Notes under the pieces: model-generated
The model's database searches: none
Told to the model about the DNA's origin: nothing
The model's input: only the letters and a program-made list of their open reading frames with translations
Assembly (NCBI RefSeq): GCF_900104685.1
Contig: NZ_LT629755.1
Coordinates: 3,628,309 to 3,692,308, forward strand
From: Agromyces flavus
GTDB taxonomy: Bacteria > Actinomycetota > Actinomycetes > Actinomycetales > Microbacteriaceae
Reading direction: 5' to 3'
Length of the DNA stretch: 64,000 bases
Shown here: piece after piece, positions 26,516 to 33,988 of the stretch
Layout of the letters: every line of letters starts with the position of its first letter
Numbering within the stretch: the first letter of the stretch is position 1
Position numbers and translations under genes: made by a program

Positions 26516-26608
26516 TCGCGCGACGCCGCCACCGGAGCTCCACCGGCGCGCCCCTCCCACCGCGCGGCCTCACCGCCGCCACCGACTCCACCAGAACTGC
26601 GAGGACCC

Positions 26609-28141
26609 ATGTCGAGCACACTCTCCACCACCGACCCGCGGACCGGCGTCCGCTCCGACACCGGCATCGAAGCCACGAGTGACGAGGCGGTCGACGCGAT
26701 CGTCGAGCAGGCGCTCGGCGCCGCCGAGCAGCTCGGGCAGCACGACCGGGCGTGGCGTGCCGACCTGCTCGACGCGCTGGCCGATGCGCTCGAGGAACGA
26801 CGCGCCGAGCTCGTCGCCACCGCCGAAGCCGAGACGGGGCTGACCCCGGTGCGGCTGAACGGCGAACTCACCCGCACCGTGTTCCAGTTCCGGCTCTTCG
26901 GCCAGGCCGTGCGCGAGGGCGGGTACCTCGAGGCCGCGATCGACCACGCCGGCGAGACGCCGATGGGGCCGCAGCCCGACGTGCGCCGGATGCTGGTGCC
27001 GATCGGTCCGGTCGCGGTCTTCGGCTCGAGCAACTTCCCGTTCGCCTTCTCGGTACCGGGTGGTGACACCGCGTCCGCGCTCGCGGCGGGGAATCCTGTC
27101 ATCGCCAAGGCGCACAGTGCGCACCCCCTGACGTCGAGGGCGTGCTTCGAGGCCATGCGCGACGGGGTCGCCCGCGCCGGCGGACCGGCCGGGACCATCG
27201 GCATCGTGTTCGGGCAGGCGGCGGGGTCACGACTCGTCGCGCACGAGGGCGTCGCCGCCGTCGGCTTCACGGGCTCGTTGGGCGCTGCCGAGCATCTTCG
27301 CGCCATCATCGAGCGTCGCCCGCGACCGATCCCGTTCTACGGCGAGTTGCAGAGCGTCAACCCGCTCATCATCACCGAGGAGGCGCTTCGCGTTCGCAGC
27401 GAGGCGATCGCCACCGGCCTGGCGGGATCCATCACCGGTTCGGCCGGGCAGCTGTGCACCAAGCCCGGTGTTGCCTTCGTGCCCGCGGGCGAGCGCGCCG
27501 CTCGATTCGCGACGCAGCTCGTCTCAGCGGTCGGCGCGGCCACGCCGGGCGTGCTGCTCAACGATCGCGTGGTCCGATCGTTCCGGGCCGCTGAGCGCGA
27601 ACTCGAGCAGGCCGGTTCGGTCGAGTCCCTGCTCGGCACGGGTGGCGACGGCGCCGAGACCGCCGAGGGGTTCGCCGTGGACGCGCGAGTGCTGCGGGTG
27701 CATGCGGCTGATCTCTCTCCCGAGCACACCGTCGAGGCGTTCGGACCGCTCGTGCTGGTCGTCGAGTACGACGACACCGACCAGCTGCTGGCCGCGCTGC
27801 GAACGGTTCCGGATTCCCTCACTGCGACACTGCACCTCGAGGACGCCGATCAGTCGGCGGTCGCGGGCATCCTTCCGCAGCTCGCCGCCGCAGCCGGCCG
27901 CATCGTCTTCAACGGGTATCCGACCGGCGTGAGGGTGTCGTGGGCGCAACACCACGGTGGTCCCTGGCCGGCGACGAACTCGTTCCACACCTCGGTCGGC
28001 ATCACGGCGATCCGCCGCTTCCTCCGTCCGCTCGCATGGCAGAACGCGCCGACGGCGCTCCTGCCCACGGAGCTGCGCGACGAGTACCGGGGGATTCCGC
28101 GGCGCGTCGACGGGGTGCTGGAGACGGCATCGGCGGAGTGA
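26609..28141 (+). CDS. Aldehyde dehydrogenase, alpha-ketoglutaric semialdehyde (2,5-dioxovalerate) type
   Basis: 510 residues. The signature GSSNFPFAFSVPGGDTASAL and AKAHSAHPLTS, rather than the usual PWNFP, marks the NADP-dependent 2,5-dioxovalerate dehydrogenase subgroup. Catalytic Glu246 is in FYGELQSVNP and catalytic Cys283 in AGQLCTKPG. It would oxidise the product of the XylX-like enzyme to 2-oxoglutarate for the TCA cycle. It is 93 bases after the regulator, same strand, and so probably the last gene of the operon. It is convergent with the cytochrome b gene, with 20 bases between stops and no clear terminator. Confidence 0.92.
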   Translation: MSSTLSTTDPRTGVRSDTGIEATSDEAVDAIVEQALGAAEQLGQHDRAWRADLLDALADALEERRAELVATAEAETGLTPVRLNGELTRTVFQFRLFGQAVREGGYLEAAIDHAGETPMGPQPDVRRMLVPIGPVAVFGSSNFPFAFSVPGGDTASALAAGNPVIAKAHSAHPLTSRACFEAMRDGVARAGGPAGTIGIVFGQAAGSRLVAHEGVAAVGFTGSLGAAEHLRAIIERRPRPIPFYGELQSVNPLIITEEALRVRSEAIATGLAGSITGSAGQLCTKPGVAFVPAGERAARFATQLVSAVGAATPGVLLNDRVVRSFRAAERELEQAGSVESLLGTGGDGAETAEGFAVDARVLRVHAADLSPEHTVEAFGPLVLVVEYDDTDQLLAALRTVPDSLTATLHLEDADQSAVAGILPQLAAAAGRIVFNGYPTGVRVSWAQHHGGPWPATNSFHTSVGITAIRRFLRPLAWQNAPTALLPTELRDEYRGIPRRVDGVLETASAE

Positions 28142-28161
28142 GGTGAGGACGGTCCCGCGGT

Positions 28162-29862
28162 TCAGCGCCGGCCCGTGACGAGATGCCCGCTCGAGTGCCC
28201 GTCATTCGCCTCGGCGGAACCGGCCGAGATCGGCACCATCCGCGCCCCGGTCTCCGAGTCGATGCTGTCGGCGAGGTACCAGCGCGAGAGCCGCGCCTGC
28301 GCCCGCCGGGCGAGCGTGAGCCGGCCGCGCTCGTCGGGACGCCGCACGATCACGACGCGAGGCTCGGGCCGGGCCATCCGCACCCGCTCGACCTCGCCGA
28401 TGGGCCGGTGCACCTCGATGTACTCGCCGCCGGGCAGGCGCACGATGCGGCCGGTCTCGTATCCGTGGTGCAGGATGTCGCGGTCGCGTCGTTGCAGGCC
28501 GAGGCACACGCGGCGCGTCACCACGAACGCGATCGCCGGGCCGACGACCAGCAGCGCCTGCAGCACCGCGATCACGCCCTCGAAGGTCACGCTGAACTGC
28601 GTCGCGATGAGGTCGGCGCTGCCCGCCGCCCACAGCACGCCGTAGAAGACGATGCCCGCGACGCCGATGCCGGTGCGCGTCGGCGCGAGGCGCGGGCGCT
28701 CGAGCAGGTGGTGGTCGCTGCGGTCGCCCGTCGCCCACTCCTCGAAGAACGGGTACGCGGCGACGGCGACCAGGAACGCGGTGACGACGGCGAGGGGCAC
28801 GAGCACGGCGAGCGTCCAGGTGCGGTCGAACGCGACGAACTCCCAACCGGATGGCACGAGGCGCAGCGCCCCGTCGAGGAACCCCGTGTACCAGTCGGGC
28901 TGGCTGCCCGCGCCGGCGTTGCCCGAGTCGGCTGGGCCGTAGAGCTGGATGGGGTTGATGGTGACGGTCGCGGAGACGAGGAGCAGCACGCCGGTCACGA
29001 GGGCGAACAGGCCGCCGGCGCGGGTCGCGGCCGTCGGCACGAGCGGCACGCCGACGCCTGCGCCCGGGAACCGCGCCGGGCCGGCCCGCCAGGCGGCCGC
29101 TGCGCGCAGCACGAGCAGCACGACGAGCACGGCCGGCACGATCGCGACGTGCAGCGGATACAGATGCTCGATGATCTCGCCGGGGAACGACCCGCCGAAC
29201 AGCAGCGACGCGATCCACGTGCCGACCACCGGGATGCCGAGCGCGATGCCTTCGGTGATGCGCAGCCCCGTGCCCGACAGCATGTCGTCGGGCAGCGCGT
29301 AGCCGCTCCATCCGCCCGCCAGCGCAGCGACGAAGATGCCGAACAGCAGCACCCACATGCCGCGCCGCGGCCGCCGGAACCCGCCCGTGAAGAACGTGGT
29401 CAGCAGTTGCATGATGATCGAGGCCGGCAGCAGCAGCGCCGCCCAGTGATGCGCCTGCCGCACGAGCAGGCCGCCCGGCAGCTCGAAGGTGATGCGCATC
29501 GTCGAGGCGAAGGCCTTCGAGACCTCGGCGCCGAGAAGCGGGGCGTATGCGCCCTCGTAGGTCGTCGCGTCGCTCGAGGGCGTGTAAAGGAACATCAGCC
29601 AGAGGCCCGTGACGGTGAGCACGACCAGGCATGCGAGGGTCACGACGCCGAAGAGGTTCGTCCAGTGCGTCGGTGCGGTGCGGCGGTGCAGCTCGGCCCG
29701 GATGTCGCGAAGTCGCCGGCCGAAGATGGTTGCCGTGTCGACGCGGGCGGCGAGCCGGTCCGTGGCGGAGCGGCGACGCGGGCCGCCTGGCCCGGGTGCC
29801 GGCGGCGGCGGCGCGGCCGCCGGCGTGCCTGGGGTTCGTGCGTCGGGTGGTGCGGTGCGCAT
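28162..29862 (-). CDS. Orphan cytochrome b (QcrB-like) subunit, one heme site apparently lost
   Basis: 566 residues from ATG 29862 (GAGGAG upstream). A Pro-rich cytoplasmic tail (1-30) precedes eight or nine membrane helices and a 120-residue hydrophilic C-terminus, as in actinobacterial QcrB. RQAHHWAALL, FFTGGFRRPRRGMW and PDWYTGFLDGALRL are QcrB motifs. His138 (helix B) and His238 (helix D) match one heme pair. The positions of the second pair are Gln152 and Leu252/Arg253, so the second heme may be absent. No Rieske (qcrA) or cytochrome c (qcrC) gene is adjacent. It may act with the main complex III or as a separate quinone-linked oxidoreductase. Confidence 0.88.
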   Translation of the reverse strand: MRTAPPDARTPGTPAAAPPPPAPGPGGPRRRSATDRLAARVDTATIFGRRLRDIRAELHRRTAPTHWTNLFGVVTLACLVVLTVTGLWLMFLYTPSSDATTYEGAYAPLLGAEVSKAFASTMRITFELPGGLLVRQAHHWAALLLPASIIMQLLTTFFTGGFRRPRRGMWVLLFGIFVAALAGGWSGYALPDDMLSGTGLRITEGIALGIPVVGTWIASLLFGGSFPGEIIEHLYPLHVAIVPAVLVVLLVLRAAAAWRAGPARFPGAGVGVPLVPTAATRAGGLFALVTGVLLLVSATVTINPIQLYGPADSGNAGAGSQPDWYTGFLDGALRLVPSGWEFVAFDRTWTLAVLVPLAVVTAFLVAVAAYPFFEEWATGDRSDHHLLERPRLAPTRTGIGVAGIVFYGVLWAAGSADLIATQFSVTFEGVIAVLQALLVVGPAIAFVVTRRVCLGLQRRDRDILHHGYETGRIVRLPGGEYIEVHRPIGEVERVRMARPEPRVVIVRRPDERGRLTLARRAQARLSRWYLADSIDSETGARMVPISAGSAEANDGHSSGHLVTGRR

Positions 29863-29931
29863 GGTGTGCTCCTCACATGTCCTCACACATGGAGACACCG
29901 CGCGGGGCCGATCTGTGACATCCGCTGGCCA

Positions 29932-29989
29932 TCGAGGTGACGCGAATCGTCGCTGCGCGGACGAACTGCAGCGATTCGCGTCATCTCGA
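29932..29989. repeat. Intergenic palindrome, family A copy 1
   Basis: Arms TCGAGGTGACGCGAATCG (29932-29949) and CGATTCGCGTCATCTCGA (29972-29989) pair over 18 bases with one mismatch around a 22-base loop. Related elements lie at 31681, 32278 and 32382. Confidence 0.8.
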
Positions 29990-30012
29990 GCGGCTTCTCG
30001 GGGCCTTCCCCG

Positions 30013-30077
30013 CGGCCGAGTTGCCACTTGTGCGGGGTCGCGCGCCGGAGCACCCGGCGAAACTGGCAACTCGGCCG
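30013..30077. repeat. Intergenic palindrome, family E
   Basis: Arms CGGCCGAGTTGCCACTT (30013-30029) and AACTGGCAACTCGGCCG (30061-30077) pair with one mismatch. The element ends close to the stop of the GNAT gene and could also act as its terminator. Confidence 0.75.
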
Positions 30078-30091
30078 GGCCGAAGGCCGGC

Positions 30092-30568
30092 CTACACCGC
30101 GGGGTCGAGCGTGTAGTGCACGCTCGCAAAGCCCCACGTCGTGCGCAGCCACGGGGGCACGAACGAGTCGAGCTCGAATTCGAGGGTCGAGCCCACGAGG
30201 TCGTCGACGACCCACCAGGATGCCTCGGCGTCGTGCTCGTCGTGCGGGTCGATGTAGACGCAGCCCACGAGACGGGTCTCGTCGGCATTGAGAACGGCGT
30301 AGTTGAACGTCTCGTGCGCCGCGATCTCGCGCTCGTGGCGGGCGAGGTCCTCACGGTCGGCGTCGTACGACATCGTCGCGGGCGGCCAGCCCCACGCGTC
30401 GCCGTACAGATTCCACAGTCGATCACGCGAGCCCATCACGGCGGGGTAGTCGATGTCGACGTCGCTCTCGCGGATGGGGCGCAGGTGGTACCCGCTCGTC
30501 AGCTCGACGCGCTCGGGGTGCGCGAAGCCGTCGGGCAGCCAGGCACGGGGCTCGATGCGATCACTCAT
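30092..30568 (-). CDS. GNAT-fold N-acetyltransferase-like protein
   Basis: 158 residues from ATG 30568. The chain reads VELTSGYHLRPIRESDVDID at the start, then YAVLNADETRLVGCVYIDP, as in GNAT proteins with beta strands 1-4. The acetyl-CoA pyrophosphate loop (Q/RxxGxG/A) is not obvious, and the C-terminus (WWVVDDLVGSTLEFELD) departs from typical GNAT sequence. A non-canonical or inactive acetyltransferase is possible. Single gene between palindromes. Confidence 0.75.
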   Translation of the reverse strand: MSDRIEPRAWLPDGFAHPERVELTSGYHLRPIRESDVDIDYPAVMGSRDRLWNLYGDAWGWPPATMSYDADREDLARHEREIAAHETFNYAVLNADETRLVGCVYIDPHDEHDAEASWWVVDDLVGSTLEFELDSFVPPWLRTTWGFASVHYTLDPAV

Positions 30569-30632
30569 CGCTCCATACTGGCGGGTCGCGACATCCACCC
30601 GCCGCCCCCGCCGCTCGGAGTCGCCCCGCCGG

Positions 30633-30691
30633 AGTGCGGTTTCTGCGCTGGAGGTCGGTTTGAGGGTGACCTCCAGCGCAGAAACGGGACT
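30633..30691. repeat. Intergenic palindrome, family B copy 2
   Basis: 24-base arms at 30633-30656 and 30668-30691 pair with two mismatches around an 11-base loop. The central part TTTCTGCG/CGCAGAAA is shared with the element at 10783-10844. It lies in the 272-base gap before the small acidic protein gene, where no other gene is seen. Confidence 0.8.
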
Positions 30692-30840
30692 TGTGCGAAA
30701 TGCGGTTGACCGCGCGCGTTTCCGCGCGGCGGATGGCGGGCGAAGCCCGGACGCGCCCGCACGCAAGAGCGGGACGGACAGCGCATGAAACGTGGGCTGC
30801 GCCATCCGCCCCGCAGCTCTCGGCGAGCCGTCGAGGAGGA

Positions 30841-31029
30841 CTACTCCTCGACGCCCGGGTCGCCTCCCTCGAGGCCGCCGTCGGTCGAGTCGGTCATGGG
30901 CTCGTCGCTCGACGGCGCGCCCGGGGCGTCGGGGCCGGTCTTGCCGGCCTGCTCGGTGCGCTCGTCGGCGCCGCCGCTGCCGGCGTCCGCGGACGACAGG
31001 ATGTCGTCGGACTGGTTCGGATCGCTCAT
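30841..31029 (-). CDS. Small acidic protein, unknown function
   Basis: 62 residues, very acidic, Gly/Ser/Asp-rich, with no hydrophobic core (MSDPNQSDDILSSADAGSGG, ending DPGVEE). The ribosome site AAGGAG precedes the ATG by 6 bases. Probably disordered. It lies 53 bases after the CBS-domain gene on the same strand and may be cotranscribed. Similar disordered acidic proteins are encoded at 31829 and 55879 in this window. Confidence 0.65.
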   Translation of the reverse strand: MSDPNQSDDILSSADAGSGGADERTEQAGKTGPDAPGAPSSDEPMTDSTDGGLEGGDPGVEE

Positions 31030-31082
31030 GGTCGCTCCTTCGCTCGCGTTCGGTGAGTCAGAACGGATGACGCCGCCCGCGC

Positions 31083-31499
31083 CTACTCCTCGGAGATCTC
31101 GGCGACCGTGCGCCCGGTCTCCGACGCGGACATCTCGCGCGCGACATCCGCCTGGCTGATGATGCCGACGAGGTCGTGCCCGTCGATCACCGGGAGGCGG
31201 CGCACCTGGTGCTCCTGCATCACGCGGAGCGCCTCGTCGAGCGAGTCGTCGGCGCCGATGGTGACGGGCTTGCCCTGCGCGAGGCTGCCCGCCGTCGCCG
31301 TGTTGGGGTCGCCGCCCTCGGCGAGGCACTTCACGACGATGTCGCGGTCGGTCAGCATGCCCTTGAGGCGGTCGTCGTCGCCGCAGATCGGGAGGGCACC
31401 CACGTCGAGATCGCGCATCATGCGCGCCGCCTCGACCAGCGTCTGGCCCTCCTTCACGCACGTGGGGTCGGGGGTCATCAGGTCGCGTGCCACAGCCAT
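31083..31499 (-). CDS. CBS-domain pair protein
   Basis: 138 residues forming two tandem CBS domains. Domain 1 runs from MAVARDLMTPDPTCVKEGQT to the LTDRDIVVKCLAEG segment; domain 2 from GKPVTIGADDSLDEALRVM to VGIISQADVAREM. Such stand-alone pairs bind adenine nucleotides and act in redox or stress signalling in actinobacteria (like mycobacterial Hrp1). The start at 31499 has AAGGACGATACC before it; longer frames are unlikely. Confidence 0.92.
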   Translation of the reverse strand: MAVARDLMTPDPTCVKEGQTLVEAARMMRDLDVGALPICGDDDRLKGMLTDRDIVVKCLAEGGDPNTATAGSLAQGKPVTIGADDSLDEALRVMQEHQVRRLPVIDGHDLVGIISQADVAREMSASETGRTVAEISEE

Positions 31500-31680
31500 G
31501 GGTATCGTCCTTCTCTCCTTGATTCGTGTTCTCGGATCGATGGGTCGAGCCGGGGTTCCGGCCCGGTCGTGGCAGGTTACCGAGGCGTCGCGCTGGCCGC
31601 GCGGGGGTTGACGGATGGCGCGGGGCGAGCCAAGAGGCATCCGTCGCGGCCCGGTCGTCACGCCGCGCCATCCCGCGCCC

Positions 31681-31740
31681 ATCGAGATGCCGCGAACTGC
31701 TCCACCTGGGCGAGTTTCCAGCGATTTGCGGCATCTCGAT
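31681..31740. repeat. Intergenic palindrome, family A copy 2
   Basis: Arms ATCGAGATGCCGCGA (31681-31695) and TTGCGGCATCTCGAT (31726-31740) pair at 14 of 15 positions. It stands in the 329-base divergent gap 31500-31828, which otherwise holds only the promoters of the CBS gene and the small protein. Confidence 0.7.
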
Positions 31741-31828
31741 GCTCCGGAGTCACCGATCGGCAACCCCCGTGCGCGGGTGGGCGGACCGACGTAGCGTGAG
31801 CGGCAAGGCGAGGACGAGGAGAGACGAC

Positions 31829-32047
31829 ATGAGCGGTTCCACGGGACGCGGCGCCGACGGTCAGCGGGACGATCGCGACTTCGCCGACAGCGCGAACGAG
31901 CAGGCCCGCCTGAAGGCCGAGCACGACCGCGAGCTCGGCGTCGATCCGTTCTTCGAGGGCGCGAACATCACCGAGAGCGACGGCCCCGACCTCGAGGCGG
32001 GCGACGACCTGGACACCGGCGGCGGATATCGAACGCCGCGAGAATAG
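31829..32047 (+). CDS. Small hydrophilic protein, unknown function
   Basis: 72 residues, acidic, without hydrophobic segments, rich in Asp, Glu and Gly; ends GGGYRTPRE. The region [20 protein letters not shown] is a short predicted helix. AGGAGAGACGAC precedes the ATG. I do not recognise a family; its composition suggests a disordered or stress-related protein. Divergent from the CBS-domain gene. Confidence 0.65.
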   Translation: MSGSTGRGADGQRDDRDFADSANEQARLKAEHDRELGVDPFFEGANITESDGPDLEAGDDLDTGGGYRTPRE

Positions 32048-32083
32048 GCGGCGCGGCGCACCATCCGCTCGCTCACCGCAACG

Positions 32084-32255
32084 CGAACGCATGAGAATCT
32101 GGTCATGACCTCGCTCGGGGGACCCTGACCCGGATTCTCCTGCGTTCGTGATTGCCGAGGACGCGTACGACCTGGCGCCCGTTCGAATATGCAGGATGAC
32201 GCGACTCACGGGTGCCGGATGCCATGTCCGAGGCGTCTCATCCTGCGAACTCGAC
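32084..32255. repeat. Composite intergenic palindromes, families C and D, locus 2
   Basis: Element C has arms CGAACGCATGAGAATC (32084-32099) and GATTCTCCTGCGTTCG (32133-32148), pairing at 14 of 16. Element D follows, from TATGCAGGATGACGCG (about 32190) to GCGTCTCATCCTGCG (about 32235-32249). The order and spacing match the more decayed pair at 11555-11740. Confidence 0.7.
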
Positions 32256-32277
32256 GGCCGCAGCCAGCAAGCTTCCG

Positions 32278-32470
32278 CCGAGGTGACGCAAACCGTCGGG
32301 CGGGCGGGCGTGATCGAGCAGTTCGCGTCATCTCGGGGGCGGCGCGAACCGTGGACGCGCGGGCACGACCCCGAAGCGGCGCCGAGGTGACGCGAACGGT
32401 CGGCCGGCGGGCGTGATCGAGCAGATCGCGTCATCTGGGTGGCGCGAAACCGTGCAGCCGCGGGCACGCC
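32278..32470 (+). repeat. Tandem duplication of a family A palindrome unit
   Basis: Two direct copies of about 90 bases (32278-32370 and 32382-32470). Each starts CCGAGGTGACGC, contains GCGTGATCGAGCAG, has the return arm CGCGTCATCT and ends near GCGGGCACG. The two copies differ by scattered substitutions and small indels, so the duplication is not recent. Confidence 0.75.
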
Positions 32471-32518
32471 GCGGCGCGCACCGCAATCCCCGCCGGCGCG
32501 GCGACGCGCCGCAATAGC

Positions 32519-33988
32519 ATGGCGGGCATGGACGAGTCGGCCGCCCTCGAGGTGACCGCGGCGCGCGCCGTCGAGACCGGGGACCGCGACCGACTCCTCT
32601 GGACCGACGCCGATCGCCAGTGGGCGAGCCGCGCCGCCGCGACGGTGGTGGGGGAGCGCGCGAGCCGCGAGGAGTTCCTCGCGCGGCGGGCTCAGCTGGT
32701 GCTCGAGCGGATCGGCACGCGCCAGCCGTCGGTGCGGCGGGCGGTGCGCGCCATCCGGTGGCGACCCTGGGTCGGCGTGATGGTGGTGGTCGGCGCGTTC
32801 GTGCTGGGCGTGCTCGTCGACCGCATCGGCGGCGGGTCGAGCATCAACCTGCTCGCACCGCCGGTGTTCGCGCTCGTCGCGTGGAACCTCGTCGTCTACG
32901 TGTGGCTGCTGGTTCAGCCGCTGGTGCTGCGCGGGAGCCGCGTCGGCCCGGTGCGCGGCCTGCTCATCCGGCTCGCGGCAGTGCGCGGCCGGGTGGGCGA
33001 GGGGCAGACGGATGGCGCGACCGCCGCGCGTCGGACGGTGCTCGCCGCGCTGCCCGCCCAGTGGGCACGCGTCGCCGCACCGCTGTACGGCGCGCGCGCC
33101 GCGCGCGTGCTGCACCTCGCGGCGGCCGCCACGGCGCTCGGCGTGATCGCCGGCCTGTACACGCGCGGGCTCGCGTTCGAGTACCGCGCCTCGTGGGAGA
33201 GCACGTTCCTCGGCGCCGAGCAGGTGCACGCGCTGCTCGCGGTCGCACTCGCGCCGGGATCGTGGCTGACGGGCATCCCGGTGCCGGACGTCGCCGCGAT
33301 CGAGGCGATCCGCGCGCCCGAGAGCGAGAACGCCGCGAACTGGCTGCATCTCATGGCCGGCACGGTCGCGGTGGTCGTCGTCATTCCGCGGCTCGTGCTC
33401 GCAATCGTCGCGGGACTGGCCGAGCGGCGGCGCGCCCGTCGCGTCCGCCTGCCGCTCGACGACCCGTATTTCCGTCGCCTGGTGGGCGGATGGGTCGGCG
33501 AGCCGACCCGCGTGCGCGTCATCCCGTATAGCTACACGCCGGCCGACGACGCACGCGCCGGGCTCGACGCCGTACTGGCGCGGGCGTTCGGCAACGCGGC
33601 GCCGACCGTCGATGCGCCCGTCGCGTGGGGCGACGACGAGGCGCTCGCCATGGTGACGGATGCCGCGGCGACCGCCGAGGTCGCACTGGCGCTGTTCAGC
33701 CTCGCGGCGACACCCGAGGAGGACGCGCACGGCGCGTTCCTCGATGCGCTGCGCAAGGGCGGCGGCGCGCCGGTGGCCCTCGTGGACGAGTCCGCGTTCC
33801 TCGCCCGGTGGTCGGGCGACGACCGGCGGCTCGAGGACCGGCGCGCGGCCTGGCGCGAGCTTGTTGCCGCGCACGGCGGCGCGGTCGTGTTCGCCGACCT
33901 CGGTGCGCCCGAGGCAGCGGATGCCGCGGAGCAACTCGCGGACGCGACATCCGCTGATGCCGACCGAGCCGGCGGGAGGCGCGGATGA
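32519..33988 (+). CDS. DUF2868 membrane protein
   Basis: 489 residues. The conserved DUF2868 core WRPWVGVMVVVGAFVLGVLV (about 81-100) is the first membrane helix, followed by INLLAPPVFALVAWNLVVYV (about 109-128); two more helices lie near 200-216 and 285-305. The C-terminal third is cytoplasmic and begins RVRVIPYSYTP. Its start is ATG 32519 (MAGMDES). It overlaps the GTPase gene by 4 bases (ATGA). DUF2868 and DUF3482 proteins are usually encoded side by side, best known in proteobacteria; their joint function is unknown. Confidence 0.9.
   Translation: MAGMDESAALEVTAARAVETGDRDRLLWTDADRQWASRAAATVVGERASREEFLARRAQLVLERIGTRQPSVRRAVRAIRWRPWVGVMVVVGAFVLGVLVDRIGGGSSINLLAPPVFALVAWNLVVYVWLLVQPLVLRGSRVGPVRGLLIRLAAVRGRVGEGQTDGATAARRTVLAALPAQWARVAAPLYGARAARVLHLAAAATALGVIAGLYTRGLAFEYRASWESTFLGAEQVHALLAVALAPGSWLTGIPVPDVAAIEAIRAPESENAANWLHLMAGTVAVVVVIPRLVLAIVAGLAERRRARRVRLPLDDPYFRRLVGGWVGEPTRVRVIPYSYTPADDARAGLDAVLARAFGNAAPTVDAPVAWGDDEALAMVTDAAATAEVALALFSLAATPEEDAHGAFLDALRKGGGAPVALVDESAFLARWSGDDRRLEDRRAAWRELVAAHGGAVVFADLGAPEAADAAEQLADATSADADRAGGRRG

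Larger units (their letters stand above)
32048..32518. other. Gene-free repeat region
   Basis: 471 bases without a convincing gene. It is filled by four palindromic elements in series: family C, family D, then two tandem copies of a family A unit, followed by an Arg-coding-like GC-rich stretch leading to the DUF2868 start. Confidence 0.75.

Noticed and set aside
32048..32518. CRISPR array
   Set aside because: The repeats are palindromic, only two tandem units of about 90 bases exist, there are no regular unique spacers and no cas genes nearby.
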